A program made the translations under genes and the position numbers. From CAZLWA01 sp964563165 (lineage in GTDB: Bacteria > CLD3 > SB21), in contig CAZLWA010000106.1 in NCBI GenBank assembly GCA_964563165.1, positions 1 through 21,666 on the forward strand: 21,666 nucleotides of DNA, in the 5' to 3' direction. Numbering within the stretch: position 1 is the stretch's first letter; every line of letters starts with the position of its first letter. Of the stretch, positions 1 to 6,956 are shown in pieces. The notes under the pieces are model-generated. The model saw only the letters and a program-made list of their open reading frames with translations. It was not told the origin of the DNA and made no database searches.

Positions 1-47
1 CGTTTAATATCTCCTCTGCTCATTCTCAAAATGTCCATTTCTGACAT
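1..47 (-). CDS. Transposase N-terminus (partial, runs off left edge)
   Basis: The reverse strand from 47 down to 1 reads an open frame starting MSEMDILRMSRGDIK. It is preceded by a good Shine-Dalgarno sequence (GGGAGG, six bases before the ATG). The start resembles the N-termini of ISNCY-type helix-turn-helix transposases, in which a short leader and an R-G/Q-D-I/L-K-R stretch lead into the HTH. The frame is cut by the window edge, so family assignment is inference from 15 residues and from the terminal-repeat-like sequence immediately upstream. It could be another DNA-binding protein. Confidence 0.4.
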   Translation of the reverse strand, partial: MSEMDILRMSRGDIK

Positions 48-93
48 ACTTGCCTCCCACAAAAAATGAGAGTCAAAATACGTCTTTAAATTA

Positions 94-142
94 GGACATT
101 TCTACTTTGGCTAAACAGGACATTATCACTTTGGCAGGACAC
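94..142. mobile_element. Iterated terminal repeats of an insertion sequence
   Basis: GGACATTTCTACTTTGGC (94-111) is followed 24 bp later by GGACATTATCACTTTGGC (118-135), and a third GGACA begins at 138. Repeated GGACATT/ACTTTGG blocks outside the transposase start are what the end of an insertion sequence looks like. The element body would extend leftwards out of the window. The outer boundary and any target-site duplication cannot be placed from here. Confidence 0.5.
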
Positions 143-172
143 ATCAATCCCCTTCTGGCGCGGGCCCGGAAA

Positions 173-211
173 CAAAAAAGTCCCAACGATTTCTCATTGA
201 GACTTTTTTTC
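173..211 (-). terminator. Intrinsic terminator of first RRM gene (possibly bidirectional)
   Basis: On the reverse strand AGTCTCAA (204-197) pairs with TTGGGACT (186-179) across a 10-nt loop, with one G-U pair, followed by a T-rich run. On the forward strand the same stem is followed by TTTTTT (205-210), so it could stop transcription both ways. The stem is almost the same as the leader hairpins at 603-634 and 1404-1435 and the terminator at 921-953. Confidence 0.75.
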
Positions 212-268
212 AGGCCGAAATTAAAAGATCCGAAAGTATCAATATATCAGGAGATTCCTCCTCATATG

Positions 269-565
269 TTAACGATTTTCTCTTTTGAAGCCGCGATCGC
301 CGAAGCTGCGTTTTTCCTGCGGTTTTGCTTCGTTGACGACGATCTGACGTTCCATGTACGAAAAGTTGTTGAACATTTCAACTGCTTTTTCGGCCTCTTC
401 GGTCGTTGCCATTTCGACAAAACCGAAGCCTTTGGAACGGCCGGACATCTTGTCCACGATGATCTTAGCGGAAGTTACCGAGCCCGCTTGGGAAAACAAT
501 TCGGTCAACGTTTGTTCATCCGCTTTGTAGGACAAGTTGCCGACGTACAGTTTACTGGTATTCAT
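269..565 (-). CDS. RRM-domain RNA-binding protein (copy 1)
   Basis: A 98-residue single RNA recognition motif protein. RNP-2 is LYVGNL (residues 6-11) and RNP-1 is KGFGFVEM near residues 45-52, followed by a short charged tail rich in Arg and Lys. The start is the ATG giving MNTSKLYVGN, because AAGGAG lies 8 nt upstream; the 27 codons that could extend the frame upstream belong to the leader RNA. Bacterial proteins of this size and type (for example cyanobacterial Rbp) bind single-stranded RNA and are often cold-induced; that role here is inference. A near-identical paralogue lies 798 bp upstream on the same strand. The gene has its own promoter at 788-816, a long leader, and a terminator at 173-211. 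Confidence 0.92.
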   Translation of the reverse strand: MNTSKLYVGNLSYKADEQTLTELFSQAGSVTSAKIIVDKMSGRSKGFGFVEMATTEEAEKAVEMFNNFSYMERQIVVNEAKPQEKRSFGDRGFKRENR

Positions 566-602
566 GAGAAATCTCCTTGAAAAAGTTAAACATGGGATTA
601 AT

Positions 603-634
603 AAAAAATCCCAAAGCGCCCATACACTTTGAGA
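603..634 (-). terminator. Leader hairpin plus U-run (putative attenuator) of RRM copy 1
   Basis: Transcribed leftwards, TCTCAAAG (634-627) pairs with CTTTGGGA (616-609), with one U-G wobble and a 10-nt loop, followed by a run of six U (608-603). This is the form of an intrinsic terminator, but it sits only about 38 nt before the start codon and between promoter and gene, so it is best read as an attenuator. Copy 2 keeps a stronger version with the same loop sequence. Confidence 0.65.
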
Positions 635-787
635 CATTGGAAACAAAACTTATTGGGAATTTTTTTGAAGACGAGACATGTCTAAAAAAGATAAGCCAAC
701 CTAAGCAAAGAAACCAGACTCAAAAGGAGTCAAAATTCATTAAACATTAGAAATAACACATATAAAGAAAATACTCTATATAATTCA

Positions 788-816
788 AATATAGGGCAAG
801 CATAGTCCGATGTCAA
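788..816 (-). promoter_or_regulatory. Promoter of RRM copy 1
   Basis: On the reverse strand a perfect -35 TTGACA (816-811) is followed after 17 bp by TATATT (793-788). Transcription would start near 781, giving a leader of about 215 nt. The arrangement, spacing and downstream leader are all repeated at the second gene, which supports the call. Confidence 0.8.
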
Positions 817-920
817 GTTTTTTCTTGGAATATATGAGGAAACCTTCCAAAACGGGGACTTATGCCCCTTTGTCTCCGGCCGTGCCGGCCGGTCTGCGAC
901 CCGAAATGTGCCTATCAATG

Positions 921-953
921 AAAAAGTCCCAAAGAAACTAATCTTTGAGACTT
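921..953 (-). terminator. Intrinsic terminator of RRM copy 2
   Basis: On the reverse strand AAGTCTCAAAG (953-943) pairs with CTTTGGGACTT (934-924) around an 8-nt loop, followed by TTTTT-rich sequence (925-921). It lies about 110 nt after the stop codon of the second RRM gene and before the promoter of the first, so it insulates the two transcription units. The stem is essentially identical to the leader hairpin of the same gene. Confidence 0.8.
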
Positions 954-1063
954 TAACACACACTTCTAATGTATTACTTGATGCGATCTAAGATCGAATT
1001 TCAAATAAGCCATCCAAAAAGAAAGAAAGTATCAATAATTCAGGAGTAACCTCCCAATATATT

Positions 1064-1363
1064 TTAACGATGATCTCTTTTGAAGCCGTCACGATCGCCA
1101 AAGCTGCGTTTTTCTTGCGGCTTTGCTTCGTTCACAACGAGTTGACGTTCCTGGTACGAAAAGTTGTTGTACATTTCAACAGCTTTTTCGGCCTCTTCGG
1201 TCGTTGCCATTTCGACAAATCCGAAGCCTTTCGAACGGCCGGACATTTTGTCCACGATGATCTTTGCACTGGTCACCGAACCCGCTTGGGAAAACAATTC
1301 GGTCAGGCTCTGCTCATCCGCTTTGTAGGACAAGTTGCCAACGTACAGTTTGCTGGTATTCAT
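1064..1363 (-). CDS. RRM-domain RNA-binding protein (copy 2)
   Basis: A 99-residue single-RRM protein differing from copy 1 at only a handful of positions (for example EQSLTEL for EQTLTEL, YQERQL for MERQI, and one extra residue in the tail, GDRDGFKR for GDRGFKR). RNP-2 LYVGNL and RNP-1 KGFGFVEM are intact. The start ATG at 1363 has AAGGAG 8 nt upstream, in a context identical to copy 1. Promoter (1587-1615), ~215-nt leader, leader hairpin and terminator are all duplicated with the gene. Both copies have intact reading frames and regulatory sites, so both are probably expressed. Confidence 0.93.
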   Translation of the reverse strand: MNTSKLYVGNLSYKADEQSLTELFSQAGSVTSAKIIVDKMSGRSKGFGFVEMATTEEAEKAVEMYNNFSYQERQLVVNEAKPQEKRSFGDRDGFKRDHR

Positions 1364-1397
1364 GAGAAATCTCCTTGAAAAAGTTAAACATGGGATT

Positions 1398-1435
1398 AAA
1401 AAAAAGTCTCAAAGCGCCCATACACTTTGAGACTT
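1398..1435 (-). terminator. Leader hairpin plus U-run (putative attenuator) of RRM copy 2
   Basis: Transcribed leftwards, AAGTCTCAAAG (1435-1425) and CTTTGAGACTT (1414-1404) form a perfect 11-bp stem with loop TGTATGGGCG, followed by eight U (1405-1398). By form this is a strong intrinsic terminator, yet it lies about 35 nt upstream of the ATG. Full expression therefore needs read-through or antitermination. Confidence 0.75.
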
Positions 1436-1586
1436 GTAAACAAAATTTATTTGGAAAATTCTTAAAGACGAAACGTGTCTAAAGAGATCAGCCAATCAAA
1501 AATCAGAAAACAAAGACTCAAAAGCAAGTCAGATACACGAACAAATTAGAAAAAACACATACAAAGAAATAACTTTATACACGCCC

Positions 1587-1615
1587 AGTATAGGATAAAG
1601 AAAGTTCATTGTCAA
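1587..1615 (-). promoter_or_regulatory. Promoter of RRM copy 2
   Basis: Reverse-strand TTGACA (1615-1610), 17-bp spacer, TATACT (1592-1587). The predicted transcript starts near 1580 and carries a ~215-nt untranslated leader homologous to that of copy 1. Confidence 0.8.
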
Positions 1616-1743
1616 GTGTTATTTTAAATTAGTTGAGATTTAAGCTATTTCATTAAATGGACCATGAAAATCGTTGCGACCTGCACGGGCCCAAGAAATG
1701 GGAAATGGTCAATTTGCTCACTTGCCCGGATTAAAAAGGAATA

Positions 1744-1773
1744 TTGACAATTCACAGAATTTGTTTTTATATT
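1744..1773 (+). promoter_or_regulatory. Promoter for the tRNA-Gly locus
   Basis: TTGACA (1744-1749), an 18-bp spacer and TATATT (1768-1773) form a near-consensus sigma70-type promoter. The expected start is near 1780, just before the first tRNA-like unit at 1787. No other convincing promoter is seen before the intact tRNA, so the transcript probably carries both chimeric units and the tRNA. Confidence 0.7.
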
Positions 1774-1786
1774 ACTTCATTGACAT

Positions 1787-2088
1787 GCGAGAGTAATTCA
1801 GTTCCCGCCGTTGGCGGGGCAGGGTCCGAATGCCAGTCCCGACACCCTTCGACTGCGCTCAGGGCAGGCGTCGGGACAGGACGTCGCGAAGTTGCAGGGC
1901 AGCGTCAATCACGAATAGTCTGTTGACAGAAATTAATGCGAGAGTAATTCAGTCCCCGCCGTTGGCGGGGCAGGGTTCGAATGCCAGTCCCGACACCCTT
2001 CGACTGCGCTCAGGGCAGGCGTTGGGACAGGACGTCGCGAAGTTGCAGGGCAGCGTCAATCACGAATAGTCTGTTGACAGAAATTAAT
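1787..2088 (+). repeat. Two tandem 151-bp tRNA-derived chimeric units
   Basis: Two units (1787-1937 and 1938-2088) differ at only three of 151 positions. Each begins with the first 16 bases of the downstream tRNA-Gly (gcgagagtaattcagt) and keeps, in order, its segments gaatgccag and ggacgtcgcg. In place of the D-loop bases there is a 25-nt insert holding the hairpin CCCGCCGTTGGCGGG. In place of the anticodon arm there is a longer palindrome bounded by TCCCGAC and GTCGGGA, with the core CCTTCGACTGCGCTCAGGG. The T arm and 3' acceptor strand are missing; instead there is ~48 nt ending in ctgttgacagaaattaat. The units are best described as tRNA pseudogenes invaded by palindromic elements and then duplicated. 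Confidence 0.8.
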
Positions 2089-2160
<72 letters not shown>

Positions 2161-2190
2161 CAAAATTTTTATAATAATCCCATCTTCTGA

Positions 2191-3231
2191 ATGAATTATC
2201 GTTGTCTTCTTCCATTTGTAGTTATTTTATTTAGCTGCACCAACCTTTCCCATCTACCCAAAGAAGAGCGAACCGAGCGGTCAGAACATTTCTATCGTGA
2301 GGCCATCATCGCAAGCGGCAATAAGAATTTTGACAAGGCACTGAGCCTTTTTCAGAAGGCGGCTCAATACGATTCCGCAAATACCTCCGCGTTCTGCGGA
2401 ATTGCAGAAATCCTGATTTTGCAGGAAAGATTTTCGGATGCAGAAAAGGTTCTTTTGAATGCGCCGGCGGTAGATTCGAATTACAGCACGTATTATTTCC
2501 TGCTGGGGCAGTCACAATTTCATTTGAAAGAGATCAATGCGGCCATTTTGAACTTAGAGCGTTCCATACGCCAGAATCCGGATCACGCCGAGGCAAATTT
2601 CATGCTCGCCCAATTGTATTATCAAGTTGATAATTTCGGGCATGCATTGAGCGCGCTGGAAACCCTGTTAAAGAATATGTTGATTGCAGATCGGGAAAAA
2701 ATCAATTCGTTTTACGTAAAAGTTAGGCAGGAAGCCGCAATTAAAGCGCCGAATTTGTTTTTTGAAACACGGGTAAGCGCAAAAATTGCAGAATCGAAGA
2801 AAATAACGCGGGGCGAGTTCGCTTTTTATCTGGCCACGCAATTGAATGCCCCGAAACCCAACGATCCCGTCATTTTTGAAGATGTCGATCTCAATGACTC
2901 CATGCTCATTTATTATCAAAAAGCCGTTGCGTCCGGGATTCTGGAGAAATTACCGGATAAGAAATTTCGTTCCGAGTATGTGATGAAGCGGCGAAGCATG
3001 GCCTTTTACCTGTTTGAATTGATCAAGCAAAATAAAATTCCGGTTTCCAGTGCGTCTCATGCATGGAACGATGTGCCGGCCGAGGACCTTCAGTCGGAAG
3101 CGGTCAATGCTGTGTATCAACTGGATCTAATGATTCCGAAAAGTCAGAGTGTTTTTGGTGCCGATGATTTCATAAGCGGAAGCGAACTGGCAGCGGCCGT
3201 AAAAAAGTTGAAAGTTTTGATCGGCAAGTGA
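2191..3231 (+). CDS. TPR lipoprotein with C-terminal SLH-like domain
   Basis: A 346-residue exported protein. The N-terminus is a lipoprotein signal with lipobox L-F-S-C (Cys16), so the mature protein is probably membrane-anchored. Residues ~33-167 hold about four tetratricopeptide-type helical repeats (for example the KALSLFQKAAQYD and AILNLERSIRQNP helices), a protein-interaction scaffold. Residues ~205-340 resemble S-layer homology repeats: ITRGEFAFYLA, then FEDV, then YYQKAVASGILE, and a second R-R-S-M-A-FYLFELI helix. SLH modules in Gram-negatives often bind peptidoglycan or its polymers, so a periplasmic tether is inferred. The ATG lies 30 bp after the tRNA with no clear Shine-Dalgarno sequence. 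Substrate and partners are unknown. Confidence 0.85.
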   Translation: MNYRCLLPFVVILFSCTNLSHLPKEERTERSEHFYREAIIASGNKNFDKALSLFQKAAQYDSANTSAFCGIAEILILQERFSDAEKVLLNAPAVDSNYSTYYFLLGQSQFHLKEINAAILNLERSIRQNPDHAEANFMLAQLYYQVDNFGHALSALETLLKNMLIADREKINSFYVKVRQEAAIKAPNLFFETRVSAKIAESKKITRGEFAFYLATQLNAPKPNDPVIFEDVDLNDSMLIYYQKAVASGILEKLPDKKFRSEYVMKRRSMAFYLFELIKQNKIPVSSASHAWNDVPAEDLQSEAVNAVYQLDLMIPKSQSVFGADDFISGSELAAAVKKLKVLIGK

Positions 3232-3371
3232 GCATTCCCTGATCCCATCTTCGACGCCCTCTCGACCATCCTTGGCTAGACGGGATATAAGTTCCCCAAA
3301 ATACCAATCTCTAATTGTGTTTGACGTTCTTGTTTGATATATTTCTGCCGATTTAGAAAAAGGAATTGTTT

Positions 3372-5489
3372 TTGGCTGACGAAAAGAAAAAAGTTGTCTA
3401 CGATCCGTTGATGGAGATCATCAACTATTATTCCGCCAAGAAAAAGGCGGATCCGTCAAAATCGAAGGCGCAGACCGCGACGACGGTCGAAGAGCGCCTA
3501 AAGAACCGTATTATCGACGGTGAGAAGCAGGGATTGGAAGACGATTTGAAATTGGCGATGGAAAAATACAAGCCGCTGGAAATTATTAATACGATCTTGC
3601 TGGACGGAATGAAAGTCGTCGGAGAGCTTTTCGGCAAAGGCGAAATGCAGCTGCCCTTCGTGCTCCAGTCGGCGGAAGTGATGAAAACGGCAGTGGCTTA
3701 CCTGGAGCCGTTCATGGAAAAGAAAGGCGGTTCCCAAAAAGGCACCCTGGTCCTGGCGACGGTCAAAGGCGACGTGCACGATATCGGAAAAAATCTCGTG
3801 GATATTATTTTGACCAACAACGGCTATAAAGTGATCAATCTCGGCATCAAGTGCCCCATCGACACGATGCTGAATTCACTCGAAGAACACGGGGCTCAGG
3901 CGATCGGGATGAGCGGTTTGCTGGTCAAGTCCACGATGATCATGAAGGAAAACCTGGAGGTCATGACCGAACGCGGCTTGAAGATCCCCGTCCTGCTTGG
4001 CGGCGCCGCCCTGACCCGGCGCTATGTGGAAGAAGATCTGCGGGAAGTCTATGCCGCGCCGTTGTTCTATTGCGAAGACGCCTTTTCCGGTTTGCACGTT
4101 ATGGAAAAAATTGTCAAAGGCGAATCGTTGGAAACGATGGCGAAGGAAGACGTGCTGGAACTCGCCGCCGACACGATCCCGGAGACCGTTAAGCGGATCA
4201 AGATCGTCCGGCATCATTGGAATAAGGCGCTGGAATACGTTTCGGACGACGCGTTTAAGCAATCCAAAACTTTTGGCCTATGGTCGCTGCACGATATGAT
4301 CGCGCACTTTATCGGCTCGGAATACATCCAGATCGACCGGATACACCATGTGGTCAGTAAGCACATTGAAAAAATTGTCAAGTTCACCAAAGAGGACAAC
4401 GATCAGATCAATGCGGATTTCGTAATGAAATACTGCTCTTATTCCCGTGAAGAACTAATGGACGCGTGGAATGAGGCTCAGCAGGGACTGGTTCAACAAT
4501 TGAATGGCCTGGATCCGGACCACCTGAAGACGGATATCGGGGGGCGCACCGTCGCCCAGATGATCGCAGATTGTTCGTTCGCACATGAATATGAGCATCT
4601 GCACAAAGTACAGGACTGGATCCTGCAACTTCAGAAGCCCGCATCCGCGGCCGCCGGCGAAAAAAGAAAATCAAAAATCTCCGGCAATGCGGACATTCCG
4701 AAAGCTCCGTTTTTCGGAAGTAAGATCATTGAAACGGTTTCCCTAGATGATGTGTACCCGTTTATCAATGAGATCGCGCTCTTCCGCGGGCAGTGGCAAT
4801 TCACACGCGGTAAAATGAGCACGGAGGAATATCAGCATTTTGTCAAAGAAAAAGTTAAGCCCGTTTTTGAAGAGTGGAAGGCGCGCGCGCGATCGGAAAA
4901 ACTTCTGATTCCCAAAGTCGTCTACGGTTATTATCCGTGCCAATCAGACAACGACGATGTCATCCTTTATCAGGACGATCTGAAAACGGAACGCTTGCGA
5001 TTTACATTCCCGCGTCAGCAGACGGAACATGCGTATTGCATTTCGGATTTTTTTGCGGCGAAGGATTCCGGAAAAATGGACGTCATCGGCTGCATGCTGG
5101 TTACGGTAGGGCAGCAGGCTTCGGATTTTTCCGCGAAACTTTTTGAATCGAATAATTACGCAGACTACTTATACTTTCACGGGCTCAGCGTTGAAACTGC
5201 CGAAGCCCTTGCAGAATACTGGCATAGGCAAATCCGGAAGGAACTGGGCATTCAAAGGAATGACAGCGCGGATACAAAAAAGCTTTTTCAGCAGGCGTAC
5301 CGCGGATCACGCTACAGTTTTGGTTATCCGGCATGTCCCAATCTGGAAGACCAGGCTAAATTATTTGAATTGCTCGAACCCGGGCGCATCGGCGTTTCGA
5401 TCACCGAAGAATTTCATTTAGTGCCCGAACAATCCACCAGCGCGATCATCGTGCATCATCCGGAAGCAAAATATTTTAATGTAAAATAA
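3372..5489 (+). CDS. MetH C-terminal half (B12 + AdoMet activation domains) with inserted DinB-like domain
   Basis: About 705 residues. Residues ~43-120 match the B12 cap helices of cobalamin-dependent methionine synthase, and ~123-250 the B12-binding Rossmann domain with KGDVHDIGKN, whose His is the lower axial cobalt ligand. Residues ~273-423 look like a DinB-type four-helix bundle (LWSLHDMIAHF and AHEYEHLHKVQDW carry candidate metal-binding His). Residues ~443-703 match the AdoMet-binding reactivation domain with RGSRYSFGYPACP. The homocysteine and methyl-folate domains of full MetH (about 1,200 residues in E. coli) are absent, so this would act with separately encoded partners or in another corrinoid methyl transfer. 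Start: a TTG at 3372 has AGGA seven bases upstream; the TTG at 3366 is too close to it. The DinB insertion is unlike textbook MetH. Confidence 0.88.
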   Translation: MADEKKKVVYDPLMEIINYYSAKKKADPSKSKAQTATTVEERLKNRIIDGEKQGLEDDLKLAMEKYKPLEIINTILLDGMKVVGELFGKGEMQLPFVLQSAEVMKTAVAYLEPFMEKKGGSQKGTLVLATVKGDVHDIGKNLVDIILTNNGYKVINLGIKCPIDTMLNSLEEHGAQAIGMSGLLVKSTMIMKENLEVMTERGLKIPVLLGGAALTRRYVEEDLREVYAAPLFYCEDAFSGLHVMEKIVKGESLETMAKEDVLELAADTIPETVKRIKIVRHHWNKALEYVSDDAFKQSKTFGLWSLHDMIAHFIGSEYIQIDRIHHVVSKHIEKIVKFTKEDNDQINADFVMKYCSYSREELMDAWNEAQQGLVQQLNGLDPDHLKTDIGGRTVAQMIADCSFAHEYEHLHKVQDWILQLQKPASAAAGEKRKSKISGNADIPKAPFFGSKIIETVSLDDVYPFINEIALFRGQWQFTRGKMSTEEYQHFVKEKVKPVFEEWKARARSEKLLIPKVVYGYYPCQSDNDDVILYQDDLKTERLRFTFPRQQTEHAYCISDFFAAKDSGKMDVIGCMLVTVGQQASDFSAKLFESNNYADYLYFHGLSVETAEALAEYWHRQIRKELGIQRNDSADTKKLFQQAYRGSRYSFGYPACPNLEDQAKLFELLEPGRIGVSITEEFHLVPEQSTSAIIVHHPEAKYFNVK

Positions 5490-5555
5490 CTTGCTTCTTT
5501 GCCCGCATGAAACCATATTGACTGCCTTCAAAATCCAATCTTAAAATCTATTTTC

Positions 5556-5936
5556 ATGGACGCGGCCAACCGGAAAAAGATCCTCATCATTGACAAGGAT
5601 GTCGAAACGGGCAAGTTGTATGCGATCATTCTGAGCGAGGAATTCGAAGTTTCTCATGCGGCTTCGGCGCAGGTGGTGAGAAGGCATTTCATAGACAAAG
5701 AATTTGATCTATTTATTGTCGGGTATCACCTTCCTTTGGGCAACAGCCTCGATCTGATCAAGGCGGAGCGTAAGTTTTTTGCCGACAAACCCATCATCAT
5801 GATCACCGGGGACGATGTGCAGTCCATTGCAAAAAAGGCTTATCGGCAAGGCGTTTCAGCCATCGTGCAAAAGCCTTACGGCATAACGGACCTGTTGAAT
5901 AAAGTCAAGGCCTGCCTGCGGGAGCGTGATTGCTGA
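5556..5936 (+). CDS. Receiver-domain protein lacking the phospho-acceptor Asp
   Basis: A 126-residue stand-alone response-regulator receiver fold with no output domain. The first strand ILIIDKD supplies acidic residues, ITGDD carries the conserved Thr, and IVQKPYG carries the conserved Lys-Pro. The phospho-acceptor position is FIVGYHLP, with Gly where family members have Asp, encoded by GGG. Normal phosphotransfer is therefore unlikely, and it probably acts as a phosphorylation-independent pseudo-receiver or adaptor. It lies 66 bp downstream of the MetH-like gene in the same direction and may be co-transcribed. No histidine kinase is nearby. No clear Shine-Dalgarno sequence precedes the ATG. 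Confidence 0.85.
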   Translation: MDAANRKKILIIDKDVETGKLYAIILSEEFEVSHAASAQVVRRHFIDKEFDLFIVGYHLPLGNSLDLIKAERKFFADKPIIMITGDDVQSIAKKAYRQGVSAIVQKPYGITDLLNKVKACLRERDC

Positions 5937-6258
5937 CATCCTGAATGAGTCCCTGAAAAAATATTTCTTCCGCGGTTAAATGAATTCCACGCGTTTACCT
6001 TAATTCCCCGTTATTTTTTTTCAATCGCAAAACCTCTTCGCCCATCACACTTGTATGCATGCGAGCGTGAATACCCGCGCCCTAATTATGGATAGATTTT
6101 CCTCGCAAGAAATGAAAATAAAAAGTATTTTAATTTGCCCGTGAAATACGCTAAAGTTGCTTCGGGCTAATATGTGATTAAACTAGTTTCGACTTATTCT
6201 TAACCGCAAATGGAGTAGCAAAGGCATGGCTGCGCCAGAAAACGCACGAAAATAATTT
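5937..6258. other. Intergenic region without recognised genes
   Basis: This stretch has no convincing coding frame, RNA gene or strong promoter. A single GCCCGTGAAATACGC near 6138-6152 resembles one half of the CCCRCGAAAYACRCG repeat family that fills gaps after 13.8 kb. No terminator with a clear stem and T-run is seen after the receiver gene. Confidence 0.5.
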
Positions 6259-6921
6259 ATGGAAAAATCAAGTCCGCACAAATTCATCATTGCCATTCTC
6301 ATGCTCTCAGCCTGCGCCCGCTTGAACGCCCAATCTGCGTTCAATTCCGGCCGGGATCCCGTCGCAACCTTTGCGCCTCTTGTTCAGCGTCATGCTGCGA
6401 AATGGGTTAATGCGTGGAAGAATTTGAAAGGTTTTGACATTTGGCATTTTACTTCACGCGACGCCATGACATTCACAGATTCAGTTTACGATATCTCTCC
6501 GGCAGAATTTACCAAAGTCGACAGTGTTTTACTGATTGCTTCGCCGGATTCGTCGGAATATTTGGACATTTATTCGAGCCGGTTTCGCGTAGAAACACGC
6601 GACGGGAAACTGATCCGAAAAAAATCAAATGATTCATCAGCTCCGCGTCCGAAATTGACTGTTTTCAATCGTGGAAGAAAGGAAACCCGGGATATTTTTT
6701 TAGACCGTTATAATATATGGTGCGACGACGCTTTTTGGCTGGATGGTCATCGCTTTGTCGTCGTAGGCTTCTTCGGGCGCGGCGAAGACGTTCCGTTTAT
6801 TTGGGTTATAGATATGGAAAAACATACGTATCATTTTTTTGCTTCGAAAGCGTCTTATTATCCCGAAAAACACGGCAGTTTCTTTTATAAAAAATTTCCG
6901 AATATTTCAATTGAATGGTAG
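6259..6921 (+). CDS. Exported protein of unknown function
   Basis: A 220-residue protein with an N-terminal export signal: a basic start, a hydrophobic core FIIAILMLSA, and either a lipobox LSAC (Cys19) or a signal-peptidase I site after LNA. The mature part is rich in aromatic residues and beta-prone segments (WHFTSRDAMTF, HRFVVVGFFG, PFIWVIDMEKHTYHFF), with no motif I recognise. The final third reads like a small beta-rich domain. It stands 36 bp before the aminotransferase gene in the same direction, but no functional link is evident. No Shine-Dalgarno sequence is visible. Confidence 0.75.
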   Translation: MEKSSPHKFIIAILMLSACARLNAQSAFNSGRDPVATFAPLVQRHAAKWVNAWKNLKGFDIWHFTSRDAMTFTDSVYDISPAEFTKVDSVLLIASPDSSEYLDIYSSRFRVETRDGKLIRKKSNDSSAPRPKLTVFNRGRKETRDIFLDRYNIWCDDAFWLDGHRFVVVGFFGRGEDVPFIWVIDMEKHTYHFFASKASYYPEKHGSFFYKKFPNISIEW

Positions 6922-6956
6922 GAATAACCTGAAAAGTAATTAGATAAGGAACGTCT

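Noticed and set aside
107..580. 157-residue plus-strand frame opposite RRM copy 1 (and 1070-1378 opposite copy 2)
   Set aside because: Antisense shadows of the RRM genes; the paired occurrence simply reflects the gene duplication.
730..963. 77-residue minus-strand frame between the RRM genes
   Set aside because: It overlaps the promoter and 3' terminator of the RRM units and reads through hairpin and leader sequence; no protein-like composition.
1744..2069. Overlapping 60- and 79-residue plus-strand frames
   Set aside because: They translate the tRNA-derived tandem units and their palindromes; the coding appearance comes from repeat composition.
3303..3350. Promoter for the MetH-like gene (TTGTGT...TATATT)
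   Set aside because: The -35 is poor, and the better TTGACG hexamer has only 11 bp to the -10; too weak to annotate.
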